From JAPEKQ01 sp964516845 (GTDB lineage: Bacteria > Joyebacterota > Joyebacteria > Joyebacterales > Joyebacteraceae), in NCBI GenBank assembly GCA_964516845.1, contig CAZEXP010000002.1:1-64000 (forward strand): 64,000 bases of DNA. The letters run 5' to 3'. Made by a program: the position numbers and the translations under genes. Below are positions 17,104-26,038 of this stretch, piece by piece. The notes beneath the pieces were generated by a model that was not told the DNA's origin, searched no databases, and saw only the letters and a program-made list of their open reading frames with translations. How positions within the stretch are numbered: position 1 is the first letter of the stretch; each line of letters starts with the position of its first letter.

Positions 17104-18126
17104 GTGATCAGAACAGCCATCATAGGAACCGGCGCCTGGGGGAAGAACCTCTTCCGGAACTTCCTCACCATGAACGAGAGCGAGCTGCACACGTGCTGTG
17201 ATGTCGACGGGAAGAGGTGCAGCGGCCTTCTGACCGGGATCCCCGAGGTCAAGAGCACGACCGACCCTGAGGATATCTTCACCGATCCCAACATCGACGC
17301 CGTCGTCATCGCGACGCCGGCTCCGACGCACTTCGAGCTCGCGAAACGCGCGATGATGGCGGGCAAGGACGTCTTCGTTGAAAAGCCGATGACGCTCAAG
17401 CTCGAGGACGCTGAGGAACTCGTGAGAATATCCGACGACCTGAACCGCGTCCTCATGGTCGGACATCTTCTCGAGTATCACCCGGGCGTGCTGAAGATGA
17501 AGGAGCTCCTCGACTCCGGTGATCTCGGCGATCCGTACTATCTCTACTCGGAACGCGTCAATCTCGGCAAGATCCGCAAGGACGAGAACGCGCTGTGGAG
17601 CTTCGCGCCCCACGACATCTCGATCATCCTCTACCTCCTCGGCGAGGAGCCTGTCGAGGTCGCCGCGCGCGGCGCCGCGTACATCCAGCCGGGGATCGAG
17701 GACGTGGTCTTCCTGTGGATGCGCTTCAGCAACGACCGTCTCGCGCAGATCCACGTCTCGTGGCTCGACCCGCACAAGGTCCGCCGGACAACGCTCGTCG
17801 GCAGCAAGAAGATGGTCGTCTTTGACGACATGCAGGCCGGTGAGAAGATCCGCATCTACGACAAGGGCGTGAACGGAAACGGGAACGGCAAGAACGGGAA
17901 GTTCGTCGGGTTCGACGAGTCGCTCTCGCTGAGGTTCGGCGAGGTGACGATCCCGGCCCTCCCGGCGTCCGAGCCGCTCCGGCTCGAGTGCCAGCACTTC
18001 ATCCAGTGCGTGGAGAATCGCACGAAGCCCCGCTCCGACGCCCGCGACGGACTGCGCGTGGTGCGGGTCCTCGATGCGGCGCAGCGCTCGCTGGAGGCCG
18101 GCGGCAACGCCATCAAGCTGCCCTGA
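17104..18126 (+). CDS. Gfo/Idh/MocA-family NAD-dependent sugar-nucleotide dehydrogenase (WbpB/WlbA-like)
   Basis: 340 aa from a GTG start. The Rossmann motif AIIGTGAWGKN is at the N-terminus and the catalytic EKP motif is in DVFVEKPMTLKLEDA. The GHLLEYHPGV motif fits UDP-N-acetyl-sugar dehydrogenases such as WbpB/WlbA, which oxidise C3 of UDP-GlcNAc uronate-type sugars. A short low-complexity loop, NGNGNGKNGK, interrupts the C-terminal beta domain. It is 31 bp before a WbpD/WlbB-like acetyltransferase. The aminotransferase (WbpE type) expected between these steps is not in this window. Confidence 0.88.
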   Translation: MIRTAIIGTGAWGKNLFRNFLTMNESELHTCCDVDGKRCSGLLTGIPEVKSTTDPEDIFTDPNIDAVVIATPAPTHFELAKRAMMAGKDVFVEKPMTLKLEDAEELVRISDDLNRVLMVGHLLEYHPGVLKMKELLDSGDLGDPYYLYSERVNLGKIRKDENALWSFAPHDISIILYLLGEEPVEVAARGAAYIQPGIEDVVFLWMRFSNDRLAQIHVSWLDPHKVRRTTLVGSKKMVVFDDMQAGEKIRIYDKGVNGNGNGKNGKFVGFDESLSLRFGEVTIPALPASEPLRLECQHFIQCVENRTKPRSDARDGLRVVRVLDAAQRSLEAGGNAIKLP

Positions 18127-18157
18127 ATTCTGAAGACACTCTGAAGGAAAGGACCCT

Positions 18158-18913
18158 ATGGAGAGGTTCGTGCATGAGTCCGCCTCGATCGGCGAGGGGA
18201 CGACGCTCGGGTACTTCACGGTCGTGGAGGCCGACGTCACCGTCGGTGCCGGCTGTGAGATCGGCTGCAATGTGGTCATCCACCGGGGCACCGTCATAGG
18301 CGACCACGTCCGGATCGACGACAACACCGTCATAGGCAAGCTGCCGATGAAGGCGGCCCTCTCCGCGACGACCGACGGAAGCACCGTCCCACCGGCCGTC
18401 ATCGCGGACGAGAGCCTCATCGGAGCCTGCGTCATCATCTACGCCGGGTGCGAACTCGGACGCCGGGTTCTCGTCGCGGACCTCGCATCCGTCAGAGAGA
18501 ACGTCACCATCGGTGAGTACACGATCGTCGGTCGAGGCGTCACTGTGGAGAACCACTGCAAGGTCGGACGGCGCTGCAAGCTCGAGAGCGAGTGCTACAT
18601 CACGGCGTACTCCGAACTCGCCGACCGCGTGTTCGTGGCACCGGGGGTTGTCACATCGAACGACAACTTCATCGGGCGCACCGAGGAGCGTTTCAAGCAC
18701 TTCAAGGGCGTCACCGTGGAGAAGGGCGGAAGGATCGCCGCGGGCTCCGTCATCCTGCCCGGCAGGACCATCGGGGCTGACGCCGTCGTCGGCGCGGGTT
18801 CCGTCGTCACACACGACGCTCCCCCGCGCAAGGTCGTCCTTGGTTCCCCCGCGAAGCCGCTGCGCGACGTCCCCGAGGACCAGCTCCTCGAGAACCAGGG
18901 TTGGGACGACTGA
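18158..18913 (+). CDS. Left-handed beta-helix N-acetyltransferase (WbpD/WlbB-like)
   Basis: 251 aa of hexapeptide repeats ([LIV]-G-x4 pattern, for example VTVGAGCEIGCNVVIHRGTV and RIAAGSVILPGRTIGADAVV), forming a left-handed beta-helix acyltransferase. The ending VLGSPAKPLRDV is typical of the WbpD/WlbB/PglD type that uses acetyl-CoA on an amino-sugar nucleotide. The motif SNDNFIGRTEERFKHFKG is the usual active-site loop region of WbpD-like enzymes. It is followed by a strong shared terminator. The sugar product is inferred from the neighbour, not read from the sequence. Confidence 0.87.
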   Translation: MERFVHESASIGEGTTLGYFTVVEADVTVGAGCEIGCNVVIHRGTVIGDHVRIDDNTVIGKLPMKAALSATTDGSTVPPAVIADESLIGACVIIYAGCELGRRVLVADLASVRENVTIGEYTIVGRGVTVENHCKVGRRCKLESECYITAYSELADRVFVAPGVVTSNDNFIGRTEERFKHFKGVTVEKGGRIAAGSVILPGRTIGADAVVGAGSVVTHDAPPRKVVLGSPAKPLRDVPEDQLLENQGWDD

Positions 18914-18993
18914 GCCGCCGCAAGGCCGTCGGCTTGAGCCCCGGGAACATCCGGCGCCGGAAGCCGCTCACGCTGAATCGAACAGACATGCGA

Positions 18994-19023
18994 AACGGGG
19001 CAGGGAGATATCCCTGCCCCGTT
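18994..19023. terminator. Bidirectional terminator between convergent genes
   Basis: AACGGGGCAGGGA-GATA-TCCCTGCCCCGTT: a 13-bp perfect stem with a four-base loop, lying between the plus-strand acetyltransferase and the minus-strand PEP-CTERM gene. A short T-rich flank follows on both strands, so it can serve both directions. Confidence 0.8.
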
Positions 19024-19050
19024 CTTCTGGCTCTCGAGTTGCCTCTCTGA

Positions 19051-19818
19051 CTACTTCCTGCGACGCCTGACGACACCGGCCATACCAAGCAGACCGCTGC
19101 CAAGAAGGAGAATCGTGCTCGGCTCCGGAACGACGGTGTCGTCGTCGAAGTCGCCATTGAGCGTGATCACGTCGTTCCGACACCCCATCGTCCACTCGAG
19201 CGCGATCTGCTCGGTGAGCGCGGGATTGGACAGGAGGCTGCGATCGATGGTGATCTCGAAGACGTACGTGCCGTATCCACGTTCCGAGAGGCCGTAGTCA
19301 TAGATGTCAAGTCCCGCGTAGCCGAGCGTCGTGCCGCCGCTGAAGTTCGTCGGTCCGGTCTCGGCGATGTAGTGGGTGTTGCTCTGGTACCAGTCACCCA
19401 TGGTGGTCTCGGCCACCCTGCCGGTCGAACCATCGATATCGACGCCAAGCGAGTGTGAGCCAAGCCCCATGTCCATCGCGAGGTCGCCCGCGGCGATGTG
19501 CTCACCAAGGAAGTTCACGCCGCCAGGCAGGTTGAACGATGTCACGACAGCAATGTACGCGTTGGTCGCATCGTTGTCGAAGTACATCGCCTCGATGTCG
19601 AACAGCTCCCCCCCATGCGCCGGCCGCGCGTGATACGCGCTCCAGTTGTCGTCGATGGTGTAGTCCGCGGTCGCCGTGCTCGGCGTCCAGTCGTGATCGA
19701 ACACACCAGCCGTCGTGGTGAGATCGACCCCGAACCAGTCGCTCAGAAGGCTCGCGCCCGCGGTGCCGGTGAGGGTCAGGATCAGGACCAGACTCAGAGC
19801 AAGCATGAGAGTTCTCAT
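19051..19818 (-). CDS. PEP-CTERM-anchored exported protein 1
   Basis: 255 aa from an ATG with GGAGGTGA upstream. An N-terminal signal peptide (MRTLMLALSLVLILTLTGTA) is followed by a secreted domain rich in Asp, Thr and Tyr that I do not recognise; it contains GGVNFLGEHIAAGDLAMDMG and resembles cell-surface sugar-binding folds only loosely. The C-terminus is a full PEP-CTERM signal: VVPEPSTILLLG, a hydrophobic helix, then VVRRRRK. Such signals are cut and anchored by an exosortase, and one is encoded at 32887-34527. Own promoter and terminator. Confidence 0.92.
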   Translation of the reverse strand: MRTLMLALSLVLILTLTGTAGASLLSDWFGVDLTTTAGVFDHDWTPSTATADYTIDDNWSAYHARPAHGGELFDIEAMYFDNDATNAYIAVVTSFNLPGGVNFLGEHIAAGDLAMDMGLGSHSLGVDIDGSTGRVAETTMGDWYQSNTHYIAETGPTNFSGGTTLGYAGLDIYDYGLSERGYGTYVFEITIDRSLLSNPALTEQIALEWTMGCRNDVITLNGDFDDDTVVPEPSTILLLGSGLLGMAGVVRRRRK

Positions 19819-19869
19819 GATGTCACCTCCGCTTGATGTGGCTACAGGTTGTTTTTCGCCCACAAGCTA

Positions 19870-19898
19870 ATACTATCACGATTCCCAAATCTAGACAA
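19870..19898 (-). promoter_or_regulatory. Candidate sigma-70 promoter of PEP-CTERM protein 1
   Basis: Minus strand TTGTCT (19898-19893), 17-bp spacer, TAGTAT (19875-19870), in a locally AT-rich stretch about 50 bp upstream of the start. No sigma-54 GG-N10-GC element was seen. Confidence 0.45.
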
Positions 19899-19934
19899 GC
19901 ACAATCTTTTGTGTTCCGGAGGCACGCACAAGAA

Positions 19935-19961
19935 AAGGGCCGGTCACTCGGACCGGCCCTT
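19935..19961 (-). terminator. Intrinsic terminator after PEP-CTERM protein 2
   Basis: Stem AAGGGCCGGTC/GACCGGCCCTT (11 bp, 5-nt loop), followed on the minus strand by TTTCTTGT. About 55 bp after the stop of the gene at 20016. Confidence 0.85.
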
Positions 19962-20015
19962 GGAATGGATGTGTTTCATGAACTGCTGTTCATGCTATGC
20001 CGCGGACGCCACCCT

Positions 20016-20834
20016 CTACGTGCGTCGTCTCCTCAGACCGAGAGACCCGAACGCCGCAAGCCCCGCCCCCAGCAGCAGGATGGTCGAGGGCTCGGGGACC
20101 GGGCACTCGGCGTCGGCGAGCAAGAGCACCTGGCCGCGGTACGCGATATCGTAGGACTGTCCATCCCACATCTCGAAGAACGGCGCGATCTTGTTCAGCC
20201 CGAACTCAAGCCCGTCGAGCGGAAGGCCACCGAAGAACGAGGAGACCCATCCGGTCGCCATCGTTCCCACGGGCATCGTCGAGAGCCACGTCATGGAACG
20301 CATCCGCTCCGTGAACGCCCGGTACTCATAGTCCGGTGAGGGGCTCAGGGCGACCGCGGCGGTGAGATCATCGCCTCCGCCATCGAGATCCCAGGCATAG
20401 TTGCCGATGAGATTGTACGGATCGTCCGACCGCGTCCCGGAGATCTGGTGGTATCCGAGATGCACGCCTCGCTCCGGGTTCCACGTGTAGCCGAGGTCCG
20501 TCCACTCCACCACCTGCTCGTCCGCCCAGATCCCCGCGTCATCCATGCGGATGACGTGCGACGCGCCGAGTCCCGGCACGCGCTCGGTGAAGGTGAACGC
20601 GAGATCCGTCTTGAGATACCAGTGGCAGGCCTCCACGGGTGCCCGCACCGTCAGGTTGAAGTCGGTCACCGACGAACCGAACGCACCGTAGCCCATCGGA
20701 TCCTTCGGGTTGGCGTCGTGGTCGTACCACCCCTCGCCGACGAAGAGAAGTTCCGATACATAGCTCGCGCCGGAGACCGTCGCGACGGCGGCGAGGATGC
20801 AGACGGCCACGATCGCTGTGAGATGTCTCCTCAT
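20016..20834 (-). CDS. PEP-CTERM-anchored exported protein 2
   Basis: 272 aa from an ATG with GGGGGA upstream. Signal peptide MRRHLTAIVAVCILAAVATV, an unrecognised secreted domain with many aromatic residues (for example YTWNPERGVHLGYHQISG), then the PEP-CTERM signal VPEPSTILLLGAGL and the tail LRRRRT. The anchor is nearly the same as in the neighbouring protein 1 (both VPEPSTILLLG-x-GL), while the secreted domains look unrelated. Expected to be an exosortase substrate. It has a strong sigma-70-type promoter and its own terminator. Confidence 0.92.
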   Translation of the reverse strand: MRRHLTAIVAVCILAAVATVSGASYVSELLFVGEGWYDHDANPKDPMGYGAFGSSVTDFNLTVRAPVEACHWYLKTDLAFTFTERVPGLGASHVIRMDDAGIWADEQVVEWTDLGYTWNPERGVHLGYHQISGTRSDDPYNLIGNYAWDLDGGGDDLTAAVALSPSPDYEYRAFTERMRSMTWLSTMPVGTMATGWVSSFFGGLPLDGLEFGLNKIAPFFEMWDGQSYDIAYRGQVLLLADAECPVPEPSTILLLGAGLAAFGSLGLRRRRT

Positions 20835-20861
20835 GATGTCCCCCTTGATCGAACACGACCG

Positions 20862-20879
20862 GCGCAGCAAGTGCTGCGC
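20862..20879. repeat. Perfect palindrome in the leader of PEP-CTERM protein 2
   Basis: GCGCAGCA-AG-TGCTGCGC: two 8-bp arms with a 2-bp centre, 28 bp upstream of the start codon and downstream of the -10 box. It could be an operator or an mRNA hairpin. Confidence 0.6.
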
Positions 20880-20929
20880 TCTCGGGTCTTGCTGCATGTC
20901 CGGAACCGCTCCGGAGTACGCGCGGGGGT

Positions 20930-20958
20930 ATTGAACCACGCTCGGTCACGCATGTCAA
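20930..20958 (-). promoter_or_regulatory. Sigma-70-type promoter of PEP-CTERM protein 2
   Basis: Minus strand TTGACA (20958-20953), 17-bp spacer, TTCAAT (20935-20930). A perfect -35 and 4/6 -10, giving a leader of about 90 nt. Confidence 0.7.
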
Positions 20959-21048
20959 CGCAAAACAGGACGGTCCGGTCGGCGCAAATCCACACCGGAT
21001 GACGAGTTGCGAGACATGTGATAAGGTGGCATGAACTGCAGTGAGGAA

Positions 21049-23892
21049 CTATCGAAGAAGCGTCATCTTCCGGCGGACGACCGACTCACCCACTCTGAGT
21101 TCACAAACGTAGACGCCGCTGGCCGCGATCTCCCCGGTCCGCTCGTACCCGTCCCAGAATGTCATGTGCTCTCCCGGCGGGTACTCACCGTCGGCAATAC
21201 GGCACACGACACGACCGTCGATCGAGAGGATCCTCAGCTCGACATCGGCCGGCCCCGGACCGGGAACAGCGAACGCCATCGTGGCGTCTCCCCGGCACGG
21301 ATTCGGATACTGGGCGAACGCCACGGCCGCAGGCGGCAGAGGAGGAAGCGCGATCGACGCCGCTGCGGAGTATGCGCTCTCGTTGCCCGCGCTGTCCACG
21401 GCCGAGGCCTGATAGGCATACGTCATGCCCGCTTCGACGTCGCTGTCGAAGAAGAGGGACTCCGCGATCAGCGCCTCGTTGAGCCTCTCCGTGCGATCGG
21501 GCTCTGCCGGATTCTCGCTCATGCGAACCCGGTAGACGTTGTATCCGGCGAGATCCGACTCGGCAGACGCGCTCCAGGTCAGTTCGACCCGGCCACTGTC
21601 GAGCCTGCACGCAAGAGCGGACGGCGACGCGGGCGGGCAGAGGTCCGGAGAAACCAGTGTGTAGAACGACTCGTCCTCGCTCGAGACCATGACGCCAACC
21701 TCGTCCACCGCATGAATCCGGAAGTGGTACTCCGTGTCCGGCTCCAGACCGGTGATGAAGCTCTCGTACCCGCACTCGCCCGTACTCACCGCCGGAATGA
21801 TCGCTCCGTACTCGGCGTTCCGCCCGATCTCGACCCACGTGGTGCACGCGCGGTCGGTCGACCAACGCACGACCGCGTCGCGCTCACCCACGATCCAGAT
21901 GTCCGGTCGGATGATCAGCGGCTCCTTGTCGTGCACGGCGGAGCCGCTCGATGGCCCCGTCCTGAAGCTGCATGGGGCGCTCGTCGCCACGCCGCCCGGA
22001 CAGCAGCTCTCGACCGTGTACTGATACTCCACGTACGGCAAGACCGGCGAGATAGGGACCTCATGGAACAGCGCGAGCATCGCGCCTTCGATGGTGAGCG
22101 TGTCGCCGCCGGCCACGCTGTACCGGATGGTCGTGGTCGCGGGCACGTCCGTTGTCCACGTCACGACGACCGACATCGCGTTCACCACCCTTGCGGATGG
22201 TGTGCTGAGTTCCGGCGGCACCATCGGAATCCCCTGCATCGTCTCGAACGTTCCGTTCGGGGACATCGAGACGGCGCCCTGAGTGTTGCGGGCGCCGATC
22301 GAGTAGAGATACTCCGTGGCCTCCAGAAGACCGGTCAGCGTGCATGCGTGAGCCGTCGAGAGGCTGACCGGGCTCGTCGCGGAGTCGCCGAACGACGGCG
22401 TTGTCCCGAAGACCACCCAACCGTCGGTGGACTGGTCGGTCGTCCACTCGAGAACGGCCCAGGTCACTCCGCGTGACGTGACGGCCACGTCGGCGATCCC
22501 CGGCGGCGCCATCAGCGTCTCGAACGTCGCATCATCGGACCACTCGATGTTCCCGAACCCGTCCTCGCTGCGAACGCGGAAATGATACGCGCTCCCCGAC
22601 GCGAGGTCGTCAAGTTCCACCTCGTGTCCGAGAACCAGCTGCCCGGCCAGCGGTGTCGTCTGACCGTACGCTGACGTCGGTCCATACTCCACCTGCGAGT
22701 CCGCCACCCGGTCGGTCACCCACGAGATCGTTGCGGTCGACACCTGCGCGTCGACATTCACGTCACTGACGACCAGCGGACCCAGCTCGGTCTCGAACAC
22801 GGCGTCGCTCGAGTATACCGCTCCACCGGACGTCTCTTCGCTTCTCGCGCGGAAATGATAGGTCTCCCCGGGCGTCAGACCCCTGAGAGTATCGCTGTGC
22901 ATCGCGACGAGCGCCGTCTTCAAAGGCGTCTGGAATCCGTACGCATCCGTCAGACCGTACTCCACTCTCGTATCCGCCGGTCTGTTCGTCCTCCATGTGA
23001 CGACCGCGGAGTCAACCCCCGCGGTCACTGCAACATCAAGAATGGCCAATGGAATCACCGCCGTCGTGAACGTGGCATCCGTGGACTGGGTCGAGTTTTG
23101 GTTGGCGTCCACGCTCACGACGACGTAATGGTATTCGGTGTCATCGGTAAGCTCGGCGATAACAGCATCGTGCGAGGTCACGAGGGTCGCGTCGATACCG
23201 CTGTCCTCGCCGTGCGCGGCGGTCTCTCCGTACAGGACCCGCGATGAAGCCGGGCGGTCGGTGGTCCAACGGATCCGCGCCGCCGACGACGAGATGTTCG
23301 TCACGGCGATGTTGCTGATGATGAGGTCGGCTGGGTCCGTCTCGAACGAGTGCCCGCCCGACTCCGCACTCTCCCCTCCGCTCGCCTCTGAGGCAACGCG
23401 GAAGTAGTAAGGGGTCCCGGCGCTGAGTCCGGCCAGGGTCACGCTGTGGCTCGTGACGAGCGCCGGGTTCTCCGGACTCGATGATCCGTACGCGAGGGTC
23501 GTTCCATAGTCCACACGGGATGATGCGGGCTGGTTGGTGCTCCATGTGATCACGGCGCTCGAGGAGGTGACCTGGCCGGCCGCGACGCCGCCGATAATGA
23601 GGTCGCCGTTCTGAGAGATGATCACGGCGTTGGCGCCGGGGGGCAGACCGGCGTCATCGACTTCGAACGAGAGCAGTCCGATCGAGCTCGAGGCGACCGG
23701 ACTTCCCGGCACGGCATCGCCCCCGACCGTGACATCGAACGAGGTGACCGGCTCGACGCCGACGACCACGTGTGTCCCTGTGGCCCTCTCGCCGCCGGCC
23801 TGCGCCCCGGCCTCCGTCGCCCCGCAAAGCAGCACGACCAGCATGACCGCGGTCGCGCATGTGCGAGCCCACACTCGTCTCGATTCGTTCAC
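21049..23892 (-). CDS. Large secreted fibronectin type III repeat protein with FlgD-like C-terminal sorting domain
   Basis: About 947 aa from a GTG at 23892, which gives a typical signal peptide (MNESRRVWARTCATAVMLVV...AGAQA) with AGGAG 11 bases upstream; an ATG at 23916 is the alternative. The body holds about eight fibronectin type III-like repeats of ~95 residues, each with a core such as ITWSTNQPASSRVDYG followed by YYFRV. The last ~90 residues (FAQYPNPCRG...ASGVYVCELRVGESVVRRK) match the FlgD-like Ig/T9SS type A-like C-terminal domain common in FCB-group exported proteins. Probably surface or extracellular. It therefore uses a sorting tail different from the PEP-CTERM neighbours. No enzymatic motif is visible. 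Confidence 0.9.
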   Translation of the reverse strand: MNESRRVWARTCATAVMLVVLLCGATEAGAQAGGERATGTHVVVGVEPVTSFDVTVGGDAVPGSPVASSSIGLLSFEVDDAGLPPGANAVIISQNGDLIIGGVAAGQVTSSSAVITWSTNQPASSRVDYGTTLAYGSSSPENPALVTSHSVTLAGLSAGTPYYFRVASEASGGESAESGGHSFETDPADLIISNIAVTNISSSAARIRWTTDRPASSRVLYGETAAHGEDSGIDATLVTSHDAVIAELTDDTEYHYVVVSVDANQNSTQSTDATFTTAVIPLAILDVAVTAGVDSAVVTWRTNRPADTRVEYGLTDAYGFQTPLKTALVAMHSDTLRGLTPGETYHFRARSEETSGGAVYSSDAVFETELGPLVVSDVNVDAQVSTATISWVTDRVADSQVEYGPTSAYGQTTPLAGQLVLGHEVELDDLASGSAYHFRVRSEDGFGNIEWSDDATFETLMAPPGIADVAVTSRGVTWAVLEWTTDQSTDGWVVFGTTPSFGDSATSPVSLSTAHACTLTGLLEATEYLYSIGARNTQGAVSMSPNGTFETMQGIPMVPPELSTPSARVVNAMSVVVTWTTDVPATTTIRYSVAGGDTLTIEGAMLALFHEVPISPVLPYVEYQYTVESCCPGGVATSAPCSFRTGPSSGSAVHDKEPLIIRPDIWIVGERDAVVRWSTDRACTTWVEIGRNAEYGAIIPAVSTGECGYESFITGLEPDTEYHFRIHAVDEVGVMVSSEDESFYTLVSPDLCPPASPSALACRLDSGRVELTWSASAESDLAGYNVYRVRMSENPAEPDRTERLNEALIAESLFFDSDVEAGMTYAYQASAVDSAGNESAYSAAASIALPPLPPAAVAFAQYPNPCRGDATMAFAVPGPGPADVELRILSIDGRVVCRIADGEYPPGEHMTFWDGYERTGEIAASGVYVCELRVGESVVRRKMTLLR

Positions 23893-24402
23893 GCTCAGAG
23901 CATCTCCTGTTCTCATATCCGGGACCCGCGGAGCCGGAGGCGGGTGCATGGGGGTAGCCAGTACGGTGAGGTACTGTGGCCGGCCCGTTGTGGGGGTCAG
24001 TAGACCGGCCTGTGCGACCGAGGCTTCTCGAGTGCCTGCTCGGCTCCCACGGATCCCAAGTTGCTGCTCCTGTGCGCAAGGACGAGGAGAGAGTGAAGTA
24101 GATGCGCGCGGACTTGGAATGCACAACCTGTGCCATATGTAAAGTAACAGCCGGATGTATCACTGCTCCGGAGCAAGTGACCGTTCCTCAATACGCGTGT
24201 TCTGTCTAAGATGTTGCCACGCAGTCTCTTACGGACAGCCCAAGGGGGGAGTTTCAGGAGGTCGCAGCGAGAGCGGGGGCCGGGGAATCCGCGCCTGCCC
24301 CCTGATACAAACAGACCCGCCCGTCACATGGACGGGCGGGCCGTTCTGCTCTTGCGGGGCTCCCGAGTGCGTCGGCCGGACCCCGCTCTCTGTATTCGTG
24401 CG
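23893..24402. other. Intergenic region without a gene
   Basis: 510 bp between the FN3 protein and the upstream lipoprotein gene. It holds one clear terminator (24316-24340). Several short AT-rich spots (for example TTACTTTACATAT on the minus strand near 24134) could be part of the FN3 gene's promoter but none matches a spaced consensus well. Confidence 0.6.
24316..24340 (-). terminator. Intrinsic terminator after the FN3 lipoprotein gene
   Basis: CCCGCCCGTC-ACATG-GACGGGCGGG, a 10-bp GC stem, about 60 bp after the stop and followed on the minus strand by TCTGTTTGTAT. Confidence 0.75.
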
Positions 24403-26016
24403 TCAGGGCCTCGGTCTGGGCGAACCCGACACGGTGTTCGACACGGTGCTGGCGCCGAACGAGTCGACAACCGCGACATGGTACCAGTAGATGATCGTGT
24501 CGATGAGCGACTCATGTGTGTAGAACGTCTCTCCGATGGTCGTGATCCGGGCGACCAGGCGCTTGTCGCCGACAGCCGGCGGATCCGGCGGGATCTCCTC
24601 CCACGCGAAGAGCTCGTACGCCGCGAAGTCCTCGGCGTCGGACTGCGTCCACGACAGCATGATCGACGTCGTATCGGGCGCCCACGGCGCGAAGAGCTCG
24701 ACGGCGTCCGGCGGCTCGTTCGCGAGCGTGATTCCCGTCACCTCGTTGCTCATGGCCATCAGGCCGATATCGTCCACGACGTAGATCGCATAGTAGTAGG
24801 TCGTGGCCTCCTCGAGGCCGTAGTCGATATACGTCGTCTGGCTCTGACTTGAGATGTCGGCGGCCAGTTCCCGGTCCGGCGCCGTGTCCACGCCCGGTGT
24901 CTCGGACCGGTACAACCGATAGCGATCGAAGCCGTAGTCGTTGCACCGCGACCACGAGAGCGCGATCGCGCGCTCCGTCAGAGCGACGGGCGTGCCCATC
25001 ACGACCGCGGTCGGCGGCTCCTGGATGGTTATCGTCCCGATCGCCTGCAGAGGCTCCGCGTCGTTGCCGAGTTCGTCGGCGAAACGTCCGATCACGGTCG
25101 CCCCGACAATCTCTGATCCGGCCTCAATGGCGAAGTCGCGTTCGTAGAAGCCGTCGTCAGCCGTGGCATCGCCTCCGGTCCCGTCATCCTTGAGTACGAT
25201 GCCGAGCGCGACGGTACCGATGTCAACGGTCGCGTACCCGTCGGTCTCGTCCGCATCAAGGGTGAAGTGCACGATGTCGCCGACAAACATCGTCGCGCCG
25301 CCCGTGTCCTCGCTGACCGACAGGATGACGGCTGTCTGATCGAGCTCGATGGCGTCGCTGACGACGAGCGATTCGTTGTCCTCAACATCACGGAAGCGGG
25401 CGTAGACCGTCTTCTCGCCGTCGCCCGTCGTGAGTTCCCAGTTCACGGTCGTCTGGAACGGCTGCCACTGAGCGCCCGACATGTCGGATGCGTTCGAAAG
25501 CATCATCAGTTCGGTGACGCCCGACGCGGACATCGTAACAACGACGTTCCGGTTGGAGGTTCGAGCCTGCCCTCCGTTGATGGCGACGCTGAAGATGCGC
25601 GGCGTCGCCGACATAGGGTAGGACATCGGCCCCTCGAGGCCGTGGCGGTTGACCGCGGAGACCTTGTACGAGTACTCCACACCGTTTCTCACGTGCGCGT
25701 CGTCGTACTCCATCTCCTCGACCGCGGCGATCTCATCGTACTCCTCCGCCTCTCCGCTCTGGACCTCCCACCGATAGACAATGTACTCGGCGAGGCCCGT
25801 CGTGTCGCTGATACCCCAGGTCATCGCGACGAGACGGTCGGAAACGACGGCCGCCAGCCCGCTCGGTCTCGCGGGTTCGACGGAATTCGTGCCCGGGTTG
25901 GCCGGGTCCATGGGATTGGAATGCGTGGGCTCGTCAATGTCTCCAAGGCATCCGAACATGAACGCCGCGGTGACGCCAACGAGCACCGTAAGGAGTGTGA
26001 TCCTGGTCTTCATCAT
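24403..26016 (-). CDS. Fibronectin type III-containing lipoprotein
   Basis: About 537 aa. Two adjacent ATGs (26016, 26013) follow GGAGGTG; the second is better spaced. A lipoprotein signal ends in the lipobox FMFGC (Cys about 22). Three FN3-like modules are recognisable: residues ~50-140 (LAAVVSDRLVAMTWGISD), ~355-440 (ERAIALSWSRCNDYGFDRY) and ~445-535 (SIMLSWTQSDAEDFAAY). Between them is an unassigned region with a Big-like stretch (FVGDIVHFTLDADETDG). Likely sits on the outer membrane. It lies 22 bp after the PEGA/DUF5683 gene and probably shares its promoter. Function unknown. Confidence 0.88.
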   Translation of the reverse strand: MMKTRITLLTVLVGVTAAFMFGCLGDIDEPTHSNPMDPANPGTNSVEPARPSGLAAVVSDRLVAMTWGISDTTGLAEYIVYRWEVQSGEAEEYDEIAAVEEMEYDDAHVRNGVEYSYKVSAVNRHGLEGPMSYPMSATPRIFSVAINGGQARTSNRNVVVTMSASGVTELMMLSNASDMSGAQWQPFQTTVNWELTTGDGEKTVYARFRDVEDNESLVVSDAIELDQTAVILSVSEDTGGATMFVGDIVHFTLDADETDGYATVDIGTVALGIVLKDDGTGGDATADDGFYERDFAIEAGSEIVGATVIGRFADELGNDAEPLQAIGTITIQEPPTAVVMGTPVALTERAIALSWSRCNDYGFDRYRLYRSETPGVDTAPDRELAADISSQSQTTYIDYGLEEATTYYYAIYVVDDIGLMAMSNEVTGITLANEPPDAVELFAPWAPDTTSIMLSWTQSDAEDFAAYELFAWEEIPPDPPAVGDKRLVARITTIGETFYTHESLIDTIIYWYHVAVVDSFGASTVSNTVSGSPRPRP

Positions 26017-26038
26017 GGCACCTCCGGTATCACGGCTC

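Noticed and set aside
19819..20015. Sigma-54 promoter (GG-N10-GC) ahead of the PEP-CTERM genes
   Set aside because: I found no convincing -24/-12 pair; sigma-70-like boxes at good spacing are present instead.
21049..23892. CRISPR-like or mobile repeats suggested by the repetitive text
   Set aside because: The repetition is protein-level (fibronectin type III modules), with diverged DNA and no spacer pattern. No CRISPR array, insertion sequence or transposase was seen anywhere in the window.
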